Assembly: GCA_021730635.1 (NCBI GenBank)
Contig: JAJNNC010000017.1
Span: 1 to 64,000, forward strand
Length of the DNA: 64,000 bases
Origin: Catalimonadaceae bacterium JC749
Lineage (GTDB): Bacteria > Bacteroidota > Bacteroidia > Cytophagales > Cyclobacteriaceae
Reading direction: 5' to 3'
Below, in pieces: positions 53,840 to 61,801 of this stretch (positions are counted from its first letter, which is position 1; each line of letters starts with the position of its first letter). The notes under the pieces were generated by a model. It saw nothing but the letters and a program-made list of their open reading frames with translations. It had not been told where the DNA came from and did no database searches. The position numbers and the translations under genes are program-made.

Positions 53840-54176
53840 GTTTTTAAGATGAATGGGTTAATGTTGTGTAAAATCTCACTGCTCACGCCGCTTGCTTTGC
53901 TTGTTTTCAAAAGTCAAAAGTAGAAGGAGCACGGCTGTGGCGAAATAGTATTTTGGTACTATTTGTGGGAGGTGGCAAAGCGCAAATATTTGTTCGCAAG
54001 TCTGGAAAACCCTTAAAAGCATGCCAGCCACTATATCAGTTTGGAAGGATGGTTCGAGAGCAGGTAACCCTCCTGATAAGGGTAAGCAACAAGTGAGGGA
54101 AATTCAGTATTTTACCATAAATTAAACTGACAATATTATATTGGAAACGATCGTATTGAATTACCAATAAGCTGCC
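53840..54176. other. Divergent region between promoter B unit and the MarR gene
   Basis: A 337-bp spacer that holds promoter B (53915-53965) reading minus. Towards the MarR gene, TATTGG (about 54149-54154) and CCAATA (about 54163-54168) flank a CGATCG palindrome and may be a MarR self-regulatory operator. A degenerate copy of the regulon operator is seen at about 54097-54120 but lacks a -7 element. Confidence 0.4.
53915..53965 (-). promoter_or_regulatory. Regulon promoter B (operator plus -7 element)
   Basis: The inverted repeat is nearly perfect: GAAATAGTA (53942-53950), six bases, TACTATTTG (53957-53965). On the minus strand it is followed after exactly 19 bp by TACTTTTG (53922-53915). It drives the small exported protein, DUF2306 and cupin genes and lies divergent to marR. 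Confidence 0.82.
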
Positions 54177-54653
54177 ATGCCAGAGGAAAAAAAAGTAAGT
54201 CGCATAGAAGATGAAATTCAGCAAACCACCTGGAGAAATGAGTTATCCAAAACAGGTATTAATTTGATTTATACGGGCATTTGGCTTAAATCTATTCATA
54301 GTACGTTCTTCAAAAAATTCGGACTCACCCATCCGCAGCATAATATCCTGCGCATCCTGCGCGGCCAGAAACAACATCCGGTCAATGTCAACCAAATTAA
54401 AGAAAGGATGGTAGACAAATCTTCTAATGTGTCTCGTATCACTGAAAAGCTGCAGCGCAAGAAACTGATTGTATGTACTCCTTCTGCCCTGGACAAACGG
54501 GCCGTAGACATTGTCATCACCCAAAAGGGATTAGAGCTGCTGGCCAGGGTCGATGCAGAGGTGCATGAAATTAATAACCTGCTGGCTCATTTAGAACCCA
54601 GCGAACTGGTTGTCTTAAACCTGCTACTGGATAAGGTGCGCAATCCAAAATAG
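54177..54653 (+). CDS. MarR-family transcriptional regulator
   Basis: A 158-residue winged-helix regulator. The DNA-binding part covers about residues 50-120: LTHPQHNILRILRG, VNQIKERMVDKSSNVSRITEKLQRKKL as recognition helix, and SALDKRAVDIVITQKG as the wing. Helices at both ends should form the dimer interface. MarR proteins usually repress a divergent operon and respond to small phenolics or oxidants; promoter B of the divergent unit is next to it. It is therefore one candidate reader of the shared operator. Confidence 0.9.
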   Translation: MPEEKKVSRIEDEIQQTTWRNELSKTGINLIYTGIWLKSIHSTFFKKFGLTHPQHNILRILRGQKQHPVNVNQIKERMVDKSSNVSRITEKLQRKKLIVCTPSALDKRAVDIVITQKGLELLARVDAEVHEINNLLAHLEPSELVVLNLLLDKVRNPK

Positions 54654-54902
54654 CTTACTCTCCCTTTCTTTTTCATAGTCTTAATTTTTAAAAGTAGGTT
54701 ACTTTCTTTCTATTTGTGTGTACATACATATATAAATGAGTAATTTTTAAGTATAAGTTATGTATAATAATGATTAAATTATAAATAATAATTGATATGG
54801 AGTTAATAACATAAAATTTGTATGTACGTACTCATATATCAGAATTTCTTTAATAGTGGATTAAATAGAATTGCATAACCACCTTCTTCTCAATCCAATG
54901 TC

Positions 54903-55676
54903 ATGATGTCTAATGCTCCTTATCTCTATAAACCTTATCAAGCGGCACTTCCTTTAGAAAATCCTGTTTCTCCGGTGACCTTGCCCTTGGGCGAAATGGC
55001 GGTAGATTCCCTGAGCCTTTCCCTCTTAGAGGCTTTTTTTCCTTCCTGGACGGTTTTGCTGTGCGACCGGAAAAACCACCGCATTCGGTATGCGAGCCAT
55101 AATAGTTTATATACCTTGGGATACCCGGCCGAAAAATTACACAAACGGCTTTTGCATGATTTATTCCGGTATGCGCATCAGGAAGATGCAGAGGCAGTAC
55201 AGCGGGTAAGTCAGAAAATGGAAGAATGGACAAAGCCGCTGGAAGAAGAGAAGAGGCATCAGTACCGCTATGTTATTAATTTCAGATGGCAAAAGCCGGA
55301 TAGAAGCTATGCGCATATCCATTGGGAAAAAATTATGCTGCCCGGCACCTGGGAACAACAACTATACTTTGTGCTGCTCCACGATATTTCTCATGAGAAG
55401 CCGTTTAATCGGGTTCAACTGGAAATATACACATTGAAACAGGGTGAATATCGCCGTGTCAATAGTTACGTGCCGCTGGCAGTAGAACAGGCCTTTACAC
55501 AGCGTGAGCTGGAAATACTACAGCTCATCAAAAAAGGGCTGAGCAGTAAAGAAATTGCCCATCAACTAAATATAAGCCTCAATACCGTACGCAATCATCG
55601 CAGTAATCTGTTTAAAAAGACCCGAGTTAAAAACATGGTAGAACTGCTCAATTATCATCTGCTGCCTTTCAATTAA
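54903..55676 (+). CDS. PAS-LuxR transcriptional regulator (copy 1)
   Basis: A 257-residue protein with a PAS-like sensor at about residues 35-165 (LLEAFFPSWTVLLCDRKNHRIRY and ...GYPAEKL) and a LuxR/GerE helix-turn-helix at the end (about 195-255, FTQRELEILQLIKKGLSSKEIA, HQLNISLNTVRNHRSNLFKK). It shares extended similarity with the second copy at 61011-61799. Both have the unusual FS/FN-QVRVEIY segment in the linker. It has no response-regulator receiver domain. It probably activates genes in response to an unknown small signal. Its upstream region is very A+T-rich. Confidence 0.87.
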   Translation: MMSNAPYLYKPYQAALPLENPVSPVTLPLGEMAVDSLSLSLLEAFFPSWTVLLCDRKNHRIRYASHNSLYTLGYPAEKLHKRLLHDLFRYAHQEDAEAVQRVSQKMEEWTKPLEEEKRHQYRYVINFRWQKPDRSYAHIHWEKIMLPGTWEQQLYFVLLHDISHEKPFNRVQLEIYTLKQGEYRRVNSYVPLAVEQAFTQRELEILQLIKKGLSSKEIAHQLNISLNTVRNHRSNLFKKTRVKNMVELLNYHLLPFN

Positions 55677-55725
55677 CAGAATCTGTTTCCTGTTTTGCCA
55701 TCAGAAACCCTGGTGGTTGCTCCAT

Positions 55726-55762
55726 AAAAAAAGCCCTAATCTCTTCGATTAAGGCTTTTACT
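55726..55762. terminator. Bidirectional terminator
   Basis: AAGCCCTAAT (55731-55740) and ATTAAGGCTT (55748-55757), with an A-run upstream and T-rich sequence downstream. It separates the PAS-LuxR gene from the convergent MBOAT gene. Confidence 0.78.
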
Positions 55763-55840
55763 TTTATAGAAATGAGGGGGCAACGATCATGGCTACCCCC
55801 CAATAGCGTTTTTTGCAAGGTATTACCAGCGATGCGAAAA

Positions 55841-57325
55841 TCAGAACTGGAAATAGATAAATGAACTGCTGCTCTTCTGGGTCAGGATCAGGAGAATGAG
55901 CATCACGCTCCATCCTAATCCCAACACCCACCAGGGCATACGGCTGCTTACCTTGGACACGGAAGTATCACGCATCAACCAGTGGATGCCCAACATCGCC
56001 ACGGTTACCACCCCTACTTTGATCATAGCAATTGTGGTCAGGGCAGGAATCTGGACAGGAATAGCCCCAAACATCGAAAGCAGTATACGAATGGCTGTGT
56101 CAAAGTCAGGCGAGCGGAAAAACACCCAGGTGATGGAAACGACCAGGAAGGTCAGCAATGCCAGAATAAACTTTTTCACACCCTGGCCAATCGTTACTTC
56201 CGGCATCAGAGAGGCGACAGCCACTTTCCTGCCAGCCGATTCTTTCTTGGAAGTTAACTGCTTTTTGATAGAATAGTCTTTGAACATTCTTTCAACGCTC
56301 AGATATAAGCCGTGCAACGCGCCCCATACCACAAAGGTCCAGGAAGCCCCATGCCATAAGCCACCCAGCAGCATGGTGATCATCAGGTTGAGGTAGGTGC
56401 GTACAGAGCCTTTCCGATTGCCTCCCAGTGGAATGTACAGATAGTCACGCAACCAGGTTGACAAAGTGATATGCCAGCGGCGCCAGAAATCAGAGAAGCC
56501 AATAGCGGCATAAGGATAACGGAAGTTGTCTGGCAAGGTAAAACCCAGGCACATCGCTACCCCGATCGCGCAGGTAGAATAGCCTGCAAAATCACAGAAG
56601 ATCTGTCCTGAGAAGGCCATCACACCCGTCCAGGCATCCAGGGGATGCAAAGGGAAGGGCGCACCAAACACAGTGTCGGCAGCTTCAGACAACAGGCCAT
56701 CGGCTACACCCACCTTCAGAAACATACCGAGCGTCAGTAAGAATAATCCACGGGTAAGTTGTACGGGCGTGGCTTTGTGTGGCTGTTTAAACTGGGGTAT
56801 GAGTGCATCCGGACGCACAATAGGGCCGGCGACCAGTTGCGGAAAGAAAGTCACGAATAAACTAAAATCCAGTAACGACTTTTCAGGCGCGATATTCCGA
56901 CGATATACATCCAGCGTATAAGAAAGGGTCTGGAAGGTATAGAAGGAAATCCCTACGGGCAGGATGATGTCCGGAGCCGCCGGATGATACTCGATGCCGA
57001 CAGCAGAGAGTAGTATTACGAAGTTATCCAGCAAAAATTCACCGTATTTGAAAAACCCAAGCATCCCCAGGTTGGCCATCAGGCTCACTAGCAACAAGCC
57101 TTTTCGTTTCTTTTGGTTTTCCTCCCGGCCCAGCGCCAGGGCCACACGATAATCTACCAGGGTAGAAAGCCAAAGCAACAGAATGAAAGGAGGGTTCCAG
57201 ACAGCGTAGAACAAATAACTGGCAAGTAATAAGTTACTCTTTTTTACATTCCAGGACAACGGCAGATGATGCAAAAACAGCAACACGCCGAAAAACAGGA
57301 TAAAGGTATAGGAGTTAAAAACCAT
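55841..57325 (-). CDS. MBOAT-family membrane O-acyltransferase (AlgI-like)
   Basis: A 494-residue polytopic protein. It carries the MBOAT hallmarks FWRRWHITLSTWLRDYL near 280-296, YIPLGGNRKG near 297-306 and GGLWHGASW with active-site His325. AlgI-type enzymes move acyl groups across the inner membrane for O-acetylation of exported polysaccharide, teichoic acid or peptidoglycan. The gene is 2 bp downstream of an SGNH protein gene, the usual AlgI/AlgX- or PatA/PatB-like pairing. Length and helices are normal. Both are under promoter E. Confidence 0.9.
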   Translation of the reverse strand: MVFNSYTFILFFGVLLFLHHLPLSWNVKKSNLLLASYLFYAVWNPPFILLLWLSTLVDYRVALALGREENQKKRKGLLLVSLMANLGMLGFFKYGEFLLDNFVILLSAVGIEYHPAAPDIILPVGISFYTFQTLSYTLDVYRRNIAPEKSLLDFSLFVTFFPQLVAGPIVRPDALIPQFKQPHKATPVQLTRGLFLLTLGMFLKVGVADGLLSEAADTVFGAPFPLHPLDAWTGVMAFSGQIFCDFAGYSTCAIGVAMCLGFTLPDNFRYPYAAIGFSDFWRRWHITLSTWLRDYLYIPLGGNRKGSVRTYLNLMITMLLGGLWHGASWTFVVWGALHGLYLSVERMFKDYSIKKQLTSKKESAGRKVAVASLMPEVTIGQGVKKFILALLTFLVVSITWVFFRSPDFDTAIRILLSMFGAIPVQIPALTTIAMIKVGVVTVAMLGIHWLMRDTSVSKVSSRMPWWVLGLGWSVMLILLILTQKSSSSFIYFQF

Positions 57326-57327
57326 GA

Positions 57328-58422
57328 CTAACGAGAAGTTAAAGTGGAAGTAGAGACAGCAATTGCAGTATCAGCCTGGGCGGTCTGAGCCTTCTGAACA
57401 GACCAGCCGGTTTCCTGCTGCATAATTTGGATAAAATCACGGGTAAAAGCTTTGGCTTCTTCCGGACCTAAATGCGACCATTCTACGCAGGGGTAGCTGG
57501 CCAGCTGAGGGTAGTCTTCAAAGTGAATACCCGGTGCGCCAGTTTCATGCAGGAGCCGGTCCCAGAACTTTTCTCTGGGGAAAGCTTGCTTTTCAAACTC
57601 CCGGATGGGTCCGGTGGAAGGCATGCGGACGAAGAGTACTTTTCCACCCCGGGCCTGTATTTTGGCTACCGAAGCTTTTACATCGTCAAAAATTGCATTC
57701 AGGGTACTATCAGCCATAGGAACTTTGGGCGCATTGGTAAACAGGCCCACCCAAATCTGCTTCTGCTGGTTTTGCAGGGCCGTATCGGCCATAAATTCTT
57801 CTGTAATAGAAGTCTGTCGGTTAAAGTAGTTGACAGTAAACGGCAGCGGAAAAGGTGGAATGGCAAATACGCCCGGACGGTTGGGGATATACAAGCGATC
57901 TAACAGGAAGCGTAAGGCGAACCTTTCCTCATCCAGAAACATCAACTGAGATTCCAGTGCCTGGTTTACCCTGAAGCTGGCTTGCTGAGCCATTGACCAG
58001 TCGGGATAAAACTTCAGGCTATTGTGTGCTTTTATTTCAAAAGGGCCACCGGGAGGCGAAAAGAATAGAAATTCGGTGACACCCACCAGTACAGTTCCTT
58101 TAAAATTTTCATCCTGAGCAAGGTTTGCCAGGACAGGGCGTGGGGAAGTACCTACCAGGGCGAGTTGAATAGGGTCGGCTCCTGTTGCTTCTTCCCAACG
58201 GGTCAGGTCTAAACCGAACTTAATCCGGGAGGAGCCGATCATGACGGGTGCTGCCGGCGAAGATTCATAAATCCGTTGACGATGAAAAGCCCATAGTGGC
58301 TCATCGTCGTTATAGGAAAGCTCAAAACCCTGGAGACGCCAGTAAGCTTCCCAACCGATCACAAAAGCAGTTACCAGAAATAAGGCCAGAAGGCCTGCTC
58401 TGATATAAAGAGATGTTCGCAT
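57328..58422 (-). CDS. SGNH/DUF1574-like acyl-transfer partner protein
   Basis: A 364-residue protein with an N-terminal anchor (residues 8-26). The SGNH block I is MIGSSRIKFGLDL (Ser near 64-65), with block II-like LALVGTSPRPVL near 87 and a final block around CVEWSHLGPEEAKAF (His near 333). It therefore resembles the periplasmic esterase/acyltransferase that transfers the acyl group delivered by MBOAT. The catalytic Asp of the canonical DxxH appears as Glu (EWSH). The end has a Thr/Ala-rich tail. It is the first gene behind promoter E. Confidence 0.75.
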   Translation of the reverse strand: MRTSLYIRAGLLALFLVTAFVIGWEAYWRLQGFELSYNDDEPLWAFHRQRIYESSPAAPVMIGSSRIKFGLDLTRWEEATGADPIQLALVGTSPRPVLANLAQDENFKGTVLVGVTEFLFFSPPGGPFEIKAHNSLKFYPDWSMAQQASFRVNQALESQLMFLDEERFALRFLLDRLYIPNRPGVFAIPPFPLPFTVNYFNRQTSITEEFMADTALQNQQKQIWVGLFTNAPKVPMADSTLNAIFDDVKASVAKIQARGGKVLFVRMPSTGPIREFEKQAFPREKFWDRLLHETGAPGIHFEDYPQLASYPCVEWSHLGPEEAKAFTRDFIQIMQQETGWSVQKAQTAQADTAIAVSTSTLTSR

Positions 58423-58464
58423 TGTCGTTAATAATTTATTTATGGGTTAAGTTGAAATTCTGTA

Positions 58465-58515
58465 CAAAGCTATTGCGTCCACAGGGGGGGGGAAATACCA
58501 GTCGTTGCGTAATTG
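58465..58515 (-). promoter_or_regulatory. Regulon promoter E (half-operator plus -7 element)
   Basis: On the minus strand TGGTATTTC (58500-58492) matches the downstream arm at 7 of 9 positions, is followed after exactly 19 bp by TAGCTTTG (58472-58465), a perfect -7. The upstream arm is poorly conserved. The spacer contains C9 on this strand. It drives the SGNH and MBOAT genes. Confidence 0.6.
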
Positions 58516-58671
58516 TACTACCTGATGAAAGGTATTTTTATTCAGGAAAAAGGGTAAGAGGTATCCCGTAAGGAAGGTAATTGCTGTGGTGGAATGAAAT
58601 AGATAAGGTATTGATTATCAAGACAGATGGGTGTTGATGTGGAGGAGGAGTCTGATGGTATGATAAGTGGT

Positions 58672-58727
58672 AAGCAGACTGATCTCTCCAGAATAGGGTC
58701 TAACTACCTGTCTGCCTCAGTCTGCTT
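58672..58727 (-). terminator. Large inverted repeat after the lipoprotein gene
   Basis: AAGCAGACTG (58672-58681) and CAGTCTGCTT (58718-58727) are perfect 10-base arms with a 36-base loop, starting 6 bp past the stop of the minus-strand lipoprotein gene. It could end that transcript or protect its 3' end; there is no clear T-run. Confidence 0.5.
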
Positions 58728-58733
58728 TGCTGT

Positions 58734-59174
58734 CTAAAAGGTAACTTCTATTTGCTCCGTAATCCGTAATACAGATTCTTGTTGAAAGTGTTCTTTATAG
58801 GTTTCAATAATTTCATCCAGCTTCTGCTCGTCAGCCTCACTCTTTTCATGTGCTACTTCCAGCACAAAGGTGGCTTCTTCTATAATGACACCCGACGCAT
58901 CCCGCCATTGTCCTTCCGCATGCCAGAGGGTCATGCCATCAGGAAAACGAGGCGTTATGATCTCATCCACAAACTGGTCCCAGGCTTGCTCTGACACTTC
59001 CTCCCCATTGGGCATAGCACGTCCGAAATAAAGCCTGTCCAGTACCCATACCGCATGAGCCTCTTCCTCAGGGTTGGCCTCATCTTCCTGGCAGGAAACA
59101 CTCCCTATGGAAAGCAATAGCCAGAATATCAGAGGGGTGGGTATATATCTTAAAAATTGATAAGTTATTTTCAT
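58734..59174 (-). CDS. Small lipoprotein, substrate unknown
   Basis: A 146-residue lipoprotein. The signal (MKITYQFLRYIPTPLIFWLLLSIG split near 1-24) ends with a SVSC lipobox, followed by an acidic stretch. The remaining part has a VWVLDRLYFGRAMPNGEEVSEQAW motif and a final segment with an AHEKSEADEQKLDEIIETYKEHF helix; this is typical of DUF3574-like proteins that adopt a ferredoxin-like fold. The function is unknown. The longer frame from 59315 overlaps the upstream NTF2-like gene and lacks a signal peptide, so the ATG at 59174 (or 59180) is used. It is in the promoter C unit. Confidence 0.75.
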   Translation of the reverse strand: MKITYQFLRYIPTPLIFWLLLSIGSVSCQEDEANPEEEAHAVWVLDRLYFGRAMPNGEEVSEQAWDQFVDEIITPRFPDGMTLWHAEGQWRDASGVIIEEATFVLEVAHEKSEADEQKLDEIIETYKEHFQQESVLRITEQIEVTF

Positions 59175-59242
59175 GATCATGGAATGGTAATAATTGTAAG
59201 AAAAATAAGTAAGGCATTGGCAAGCGACGACAAGACTTTGTT

Positions 59243-59833
59243 TCATTTTTGCAGCACGGTGGCGGGTGCTGTCTTGTCCATGAGCGGATCGGCATGCCGA
59301 TGCACGAGTTTCCACATGCCCTCTTCCTTTCGAAAGAGGTGCGTGACCCGCAAAGCATGTGGTGCCTGCTTGTCCTGACCGACCAGAAGTACCTGGCTTC
59401 GCTCGATAGACACAGTATAAGCCAGATCACCACTGACGTTACAGGAAAGGTACTCAACCGCTACCTTGGCGCCACTTTCTCTGAAGCGGGAGGCTGCCCA
59501 GTTGTATCGCTGCTCGACTTCTTTCCAGCCTTTTTCATAGGCACCCCACCCACCCATGATGCTGACATCGTCTTGTTGGGAGGCTTGCTGTTTCCAAAGG
59601 GTAGGGTCACCGTTGATGAATCGATTGATACCCTCTTCAAACTGCGGCAAGAATACCTGCAGGCTGGAGTCGCAAGCGGTGGCAACTGGCATGAGCGTGC
59701 CTCCCTCCACGGGTGGCTTATCAGAAAGGCCTGAAGATTTTGTTTCTTCTCCATACTGGCGGATAGTAAATCCAAGGGTGGCTGCCAATAGGCCCACTGC
59801 CACAAGTGTCGATTTCCAGATAGGTTCTTTCAT
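59243..59833 (-). CDS. NTF2-like (SnoaL/DUF4440) exported protein
   Basis: A 196-residue protein with an N-terminal anchor or signal helix (MKEPIWKSTLVAVGLLAATL) and an NTF2-like domain at about 60-185. The end strand RVTHLFRKEEGMWKLVHRHADPL is the hallmark of DUF4440/SnoaL-like proteins with catalytic-type His and Asp. It may bind a small hydrophobic molecule or be an isomerase-like protein in the periplasm. A longer frame from 59893 exists. It is the first gene behind promoter C; the lipoprotein gene follows. Confidence 0.78.
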   Translation of the reverse strand: MKEPIWKSTLVAVGLLAATLGFTIRQYGEETKSSGLSDKPPVEGGTLMPVATACDSSLQVFLPQFEEGINRFINGDPTLWKQQASQQDDVSIMGGWGAYEKGWKEVEQRYNWAASRFRESGAKVAVEYLSCNVSGDLAYTVSIERSQVLLVGQDKQAPHALRVTHLFRKEEGMWKLVHRHADPLMDKTAPATVLQK

Positions 59834-59934
59834 AGTAAAAAAAAGATAATTAAGTTGAATCATTGCAGAAAAGAATATACGGGACAGCCTCATACAGATC
59901 AGTAAAGGTGCTATGCCGTAAGCCTTTACGCTGG

Positions 59935-59985
59935 CAAAATTAGAAGGCGCTCTACTGGTATGAAATAGTACTTTGCTACCATTTC
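59935..59985 (-). promoter_or_regulatory. Regulon promoter C (operator plus -7 element)
   Basis: GAAATAGTA (59962-59970), six bases, TACCATTTC (59977-59985) form the inverted repeat with one mismatch. On the minus strand, exactly 19 bp after the TACTATTTC arm comes TAATTTTG (59942-59935). The leader between it and the NTF2-like gene contains an inverted repeat GTAAAGG...CCTTTAC. Confidence 0.82.
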
Positions 59986-60029
59986 CTGGATGATGGTAAA
60001 CAGGAATAGAGGGTATCTTAAGTCATTAT

Positions 60030-60515
60030 CTACCCCCTTCCTTCATCGTTATTTTGCTTACACCGGCCCAGTTGCCATAGTATTTTCAGTACTATCAGCA
60101 TCTGCGCCGATTCCAGTACCACCCGTCCCCAGTTGGTATCCATGACATAGGCAATCAGCACTGTATCTTTTCCTTCATTCAGCTGAAGATTCACAGGGAT
60201 CTGAATGAAGATGGACGAAAGCCAGTCCAGTAACAGGCAAATAAAGGAGAACCAAACCAGTTTTCTGGATACATAGGCCGGACGAAACCACAACAAGAGC
60301 AGGTTTAGCACGGTGATCAGTAGAAAGGGAAAGACGCTGATGGGCAGGATGCGTTCTTCCAGCAGGGTATGGTAAGCCACAAATTCTTCTTCACCCACTA
60401 ACATGCGGGAAGGGTACACCAGAAAGTAGTCCATCAGGGCTGTACCATAGCTGTAAAAGGTACTGGCAATAAATAAGACAGTTACCCCATAGGTAATTCG
60501 AGTATGTTTTGTCAT
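60030..60515 (-). CDS. Four-helix membrane protein of unknown function
   Basis: A 161-residue integral membrane protein with helices at about 8-30, 55-76, 84-106 and 124-148. Between helices one and two is a charged loop with PSRMLVGEEEFVAYHTLLEERILP. A W/YxxYH motif and the four-helix topology recall DUF1772/anthrone-oxygenase-like proteins, but I cannot assign it. It is the only gene behind promoter D and is divergent from the second PAS-LuxR gene. Confidence 0.72.
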   Translation of the reverse strand: MTKHTRITYGVTVLFIASTFYSYGTALMDYFLVYPSRMLVGEEEFVAYHTLLEERILPISVFPFLLITVLNLLLLWFRPAYVSRKLVWFSFICLLLDWLSSIFIQIPVNLQLNEGKDTVLIAYVMDTNWGRVVLESAQMLIVLKILWQLGRCKQNNDEGRG

Positions 60516-61010
60516 TTTGCTGAAGCTTTCAATCAGCGGAAACTATACTATTGGTATAAATGATAAAAATATAGTTACCGACTTTTAGTTATTCTTTATA
60601 AATTCTTTCAAAACTAGCATTCCCGCCCTGGTCTGGAAATGGTATTTTCGTACTAATTCATGGTCAAATCTTTTTTAACCTCTAAAATGGCTGTTAACAG
60701 AGACAGCTCATTTTGCCGTGCATGAAGGTTGAACAAGGCTGAAAGACTCATCATGGTGAGTTTATGGCTTGTTTCTCTGCTATGCGAGGCTATACAGGCA
60801 TGAGAAAGACTGTATTGAAGAAGCTGTGCATCATAGAACTTAACCAGGATTGTCCTGGGTTTTGCTGGATAAAATGGGATTGTCTACCTTTTGTCTACTT
60901 TGAAAATATCTGTTATTAGATTTCCATATCGTAATTTTACCACTGGAAAATTTGGCCTTTCCGGCACTCTTAACCACAGAGAAATCCTCTGAAGGATTCT
61001 TAAAACCATA
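60516..61010. other. Divergent region holding promoter D
   Basis: A 495-bp spacer. Promoter D is at 60609-60659. Towards the PAS-LuxR gene are a hairpin CCAGGA...TCCTGG (about 60844-60858) and a direct tandem repeat of an 11-mer, TGTCTACcTTT and TGTCTACtTTG (60881-60902), about 110-130 bp before the start; it may bind a regulator. No gene is seen. Confidence 0.4.
60609..60659 (-). promoter_or_regulatory. Regulon promoter D (operator plus -7 element)
   Basis: GAAATGGTA (60636-60644), six bases, TACTAATTC (60651-60659) form the inverted repeat with two mismatches. On the minus strand TACCATTTC is followed after exactly 19 bp by TAGTTTTG (60616-60609), a perfect -7. It drives the four-helix membrane protein gene. 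Confidence 0.78.
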
Positions 61011-61799
61011 ATGCAGACAGCAATGACAAAACGAAACTATAGTCAGACAGTGCGTCGTATCCATGACGTGATTTTGGAGATTCACAGGGCTAGAAGTGTC
61101 TATGCTCAAACCAGCTTTCTTGATTACCGGAGTAGCTTCGAGTTAATGCAGCAGTTGTTTCCTTCCTGGGTGGTGATGATCTGTGGCATTCGTAATCATA
61201 CAATTCCTTATGTGAGTGAAAATTGCCGGCAGCTTTTCGGCTATACTTCCCGGCAAATGTGTGCCATGTCGTTGGAAGAGGAATTTGACCATGTGCATCC
61301 GGACGATCAGGAAGCCATGAACCTGAGCATGCAGCACCTGCTTGCCTTTACCAAGAACATCCAAAACGAAGCATTTGACCGGTATCGCTTCGTCATGCAG
61401 TACCGCTATCGGCGGGCCAATGGAGAGTACTTTCATCTTCAGGATGAAAAACTGGCACTACGAAGCAAGGATCATCATTTTCTGCATTTTACCCTTTACA
61501 AAGATGTGACGCAGGAAAAACCATTTTCTCAGGTGAGAGTGGAGATCTATAAACTAGAGAAAGACACTTACCAGAAAATAGATACCTTTGTGCCTGCTTT
61601 GTCGCAGCAGCCGATTACCCGGCGGGAGAAAGAAATTCTGCAGCTCATACAGTATGGACAAAGCAATAAGGAAATTGCCGACCGCCTTTTCATCAGTGAA
61701 CACACAGCCCGCAATCATCGCAGTAATTTGTTTGAAAAAGCAAAAGCCCGGAATGTCATTGAGCTGTTGAACTATGCCAGATCAGCGCAGTGGATATAG
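61011..61799 (+). CDS. PAS-LuxR transcriptional regulator (copy 2)
   Basis: A 262-residue paralog of the regulator at 54903. The PAS-like sensor (about residues 40-165) has FELMQQLFPSWVVMICGIRN; the end (about 200-260) has ITRREKEILQLIQYGQSNKEIAD and the helix-turn-helix RLFISEHTARNHRSNLFEKA. PAS and DNA-binding regions are both complete. As no receiver domain exists, signal input is probably through the PAS pocket. It is divergent from the promoter D unit and is convergent, two bases apart, with the BNR_4 gene. A start four codons later is possible. Confidence 0.87.
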   Translation: MQTAMTKRNYSQTVRRIHDVILEIHRARSVYAQTSFLDYRSSFELMQQLFPSWVVMICGIRNHTIPYVSENCRQLFGYTSRQMCAMSLEEEFDHVHPDDQEAMNLSMQHLLAFTKNIQNEAFDRYRFVMQYRYRRANGEYFHLQDEKLALRSKDHHFLHFTLYKDVTQEKPFSQVRVEIYKLEKDTYQKIDTFVPALSQQPITRREKEILQLIQYGQSNKEIADRLFISEHTARNHRSNLFEKAKARNVIELLNYARSAQWI

Positions 61800-61801
61800 T
61801 T

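Larger units (their letters stand above)
58423..58733. other. Spacer with promoter E and a large inverted repeat
   Basis: A 311-bp region. Near the SGNH gene lies promoter E; near the lipoprotein gene lies a hairpin-forming repeat (58672-58727). It has an odd run of nine G residues at 58486-58492 and around, inside the 19-bp spacer of promoter E. I see no further gene. Confidence 0.45.

Noticed and set aside
54097-54120. Degenerate copy of the regulon operator between promoter B and marR
   Set aside because: Arms are only partly matched and there is no TAnnTTTG at 19 bp, so it is not counted as a sixth promoter.
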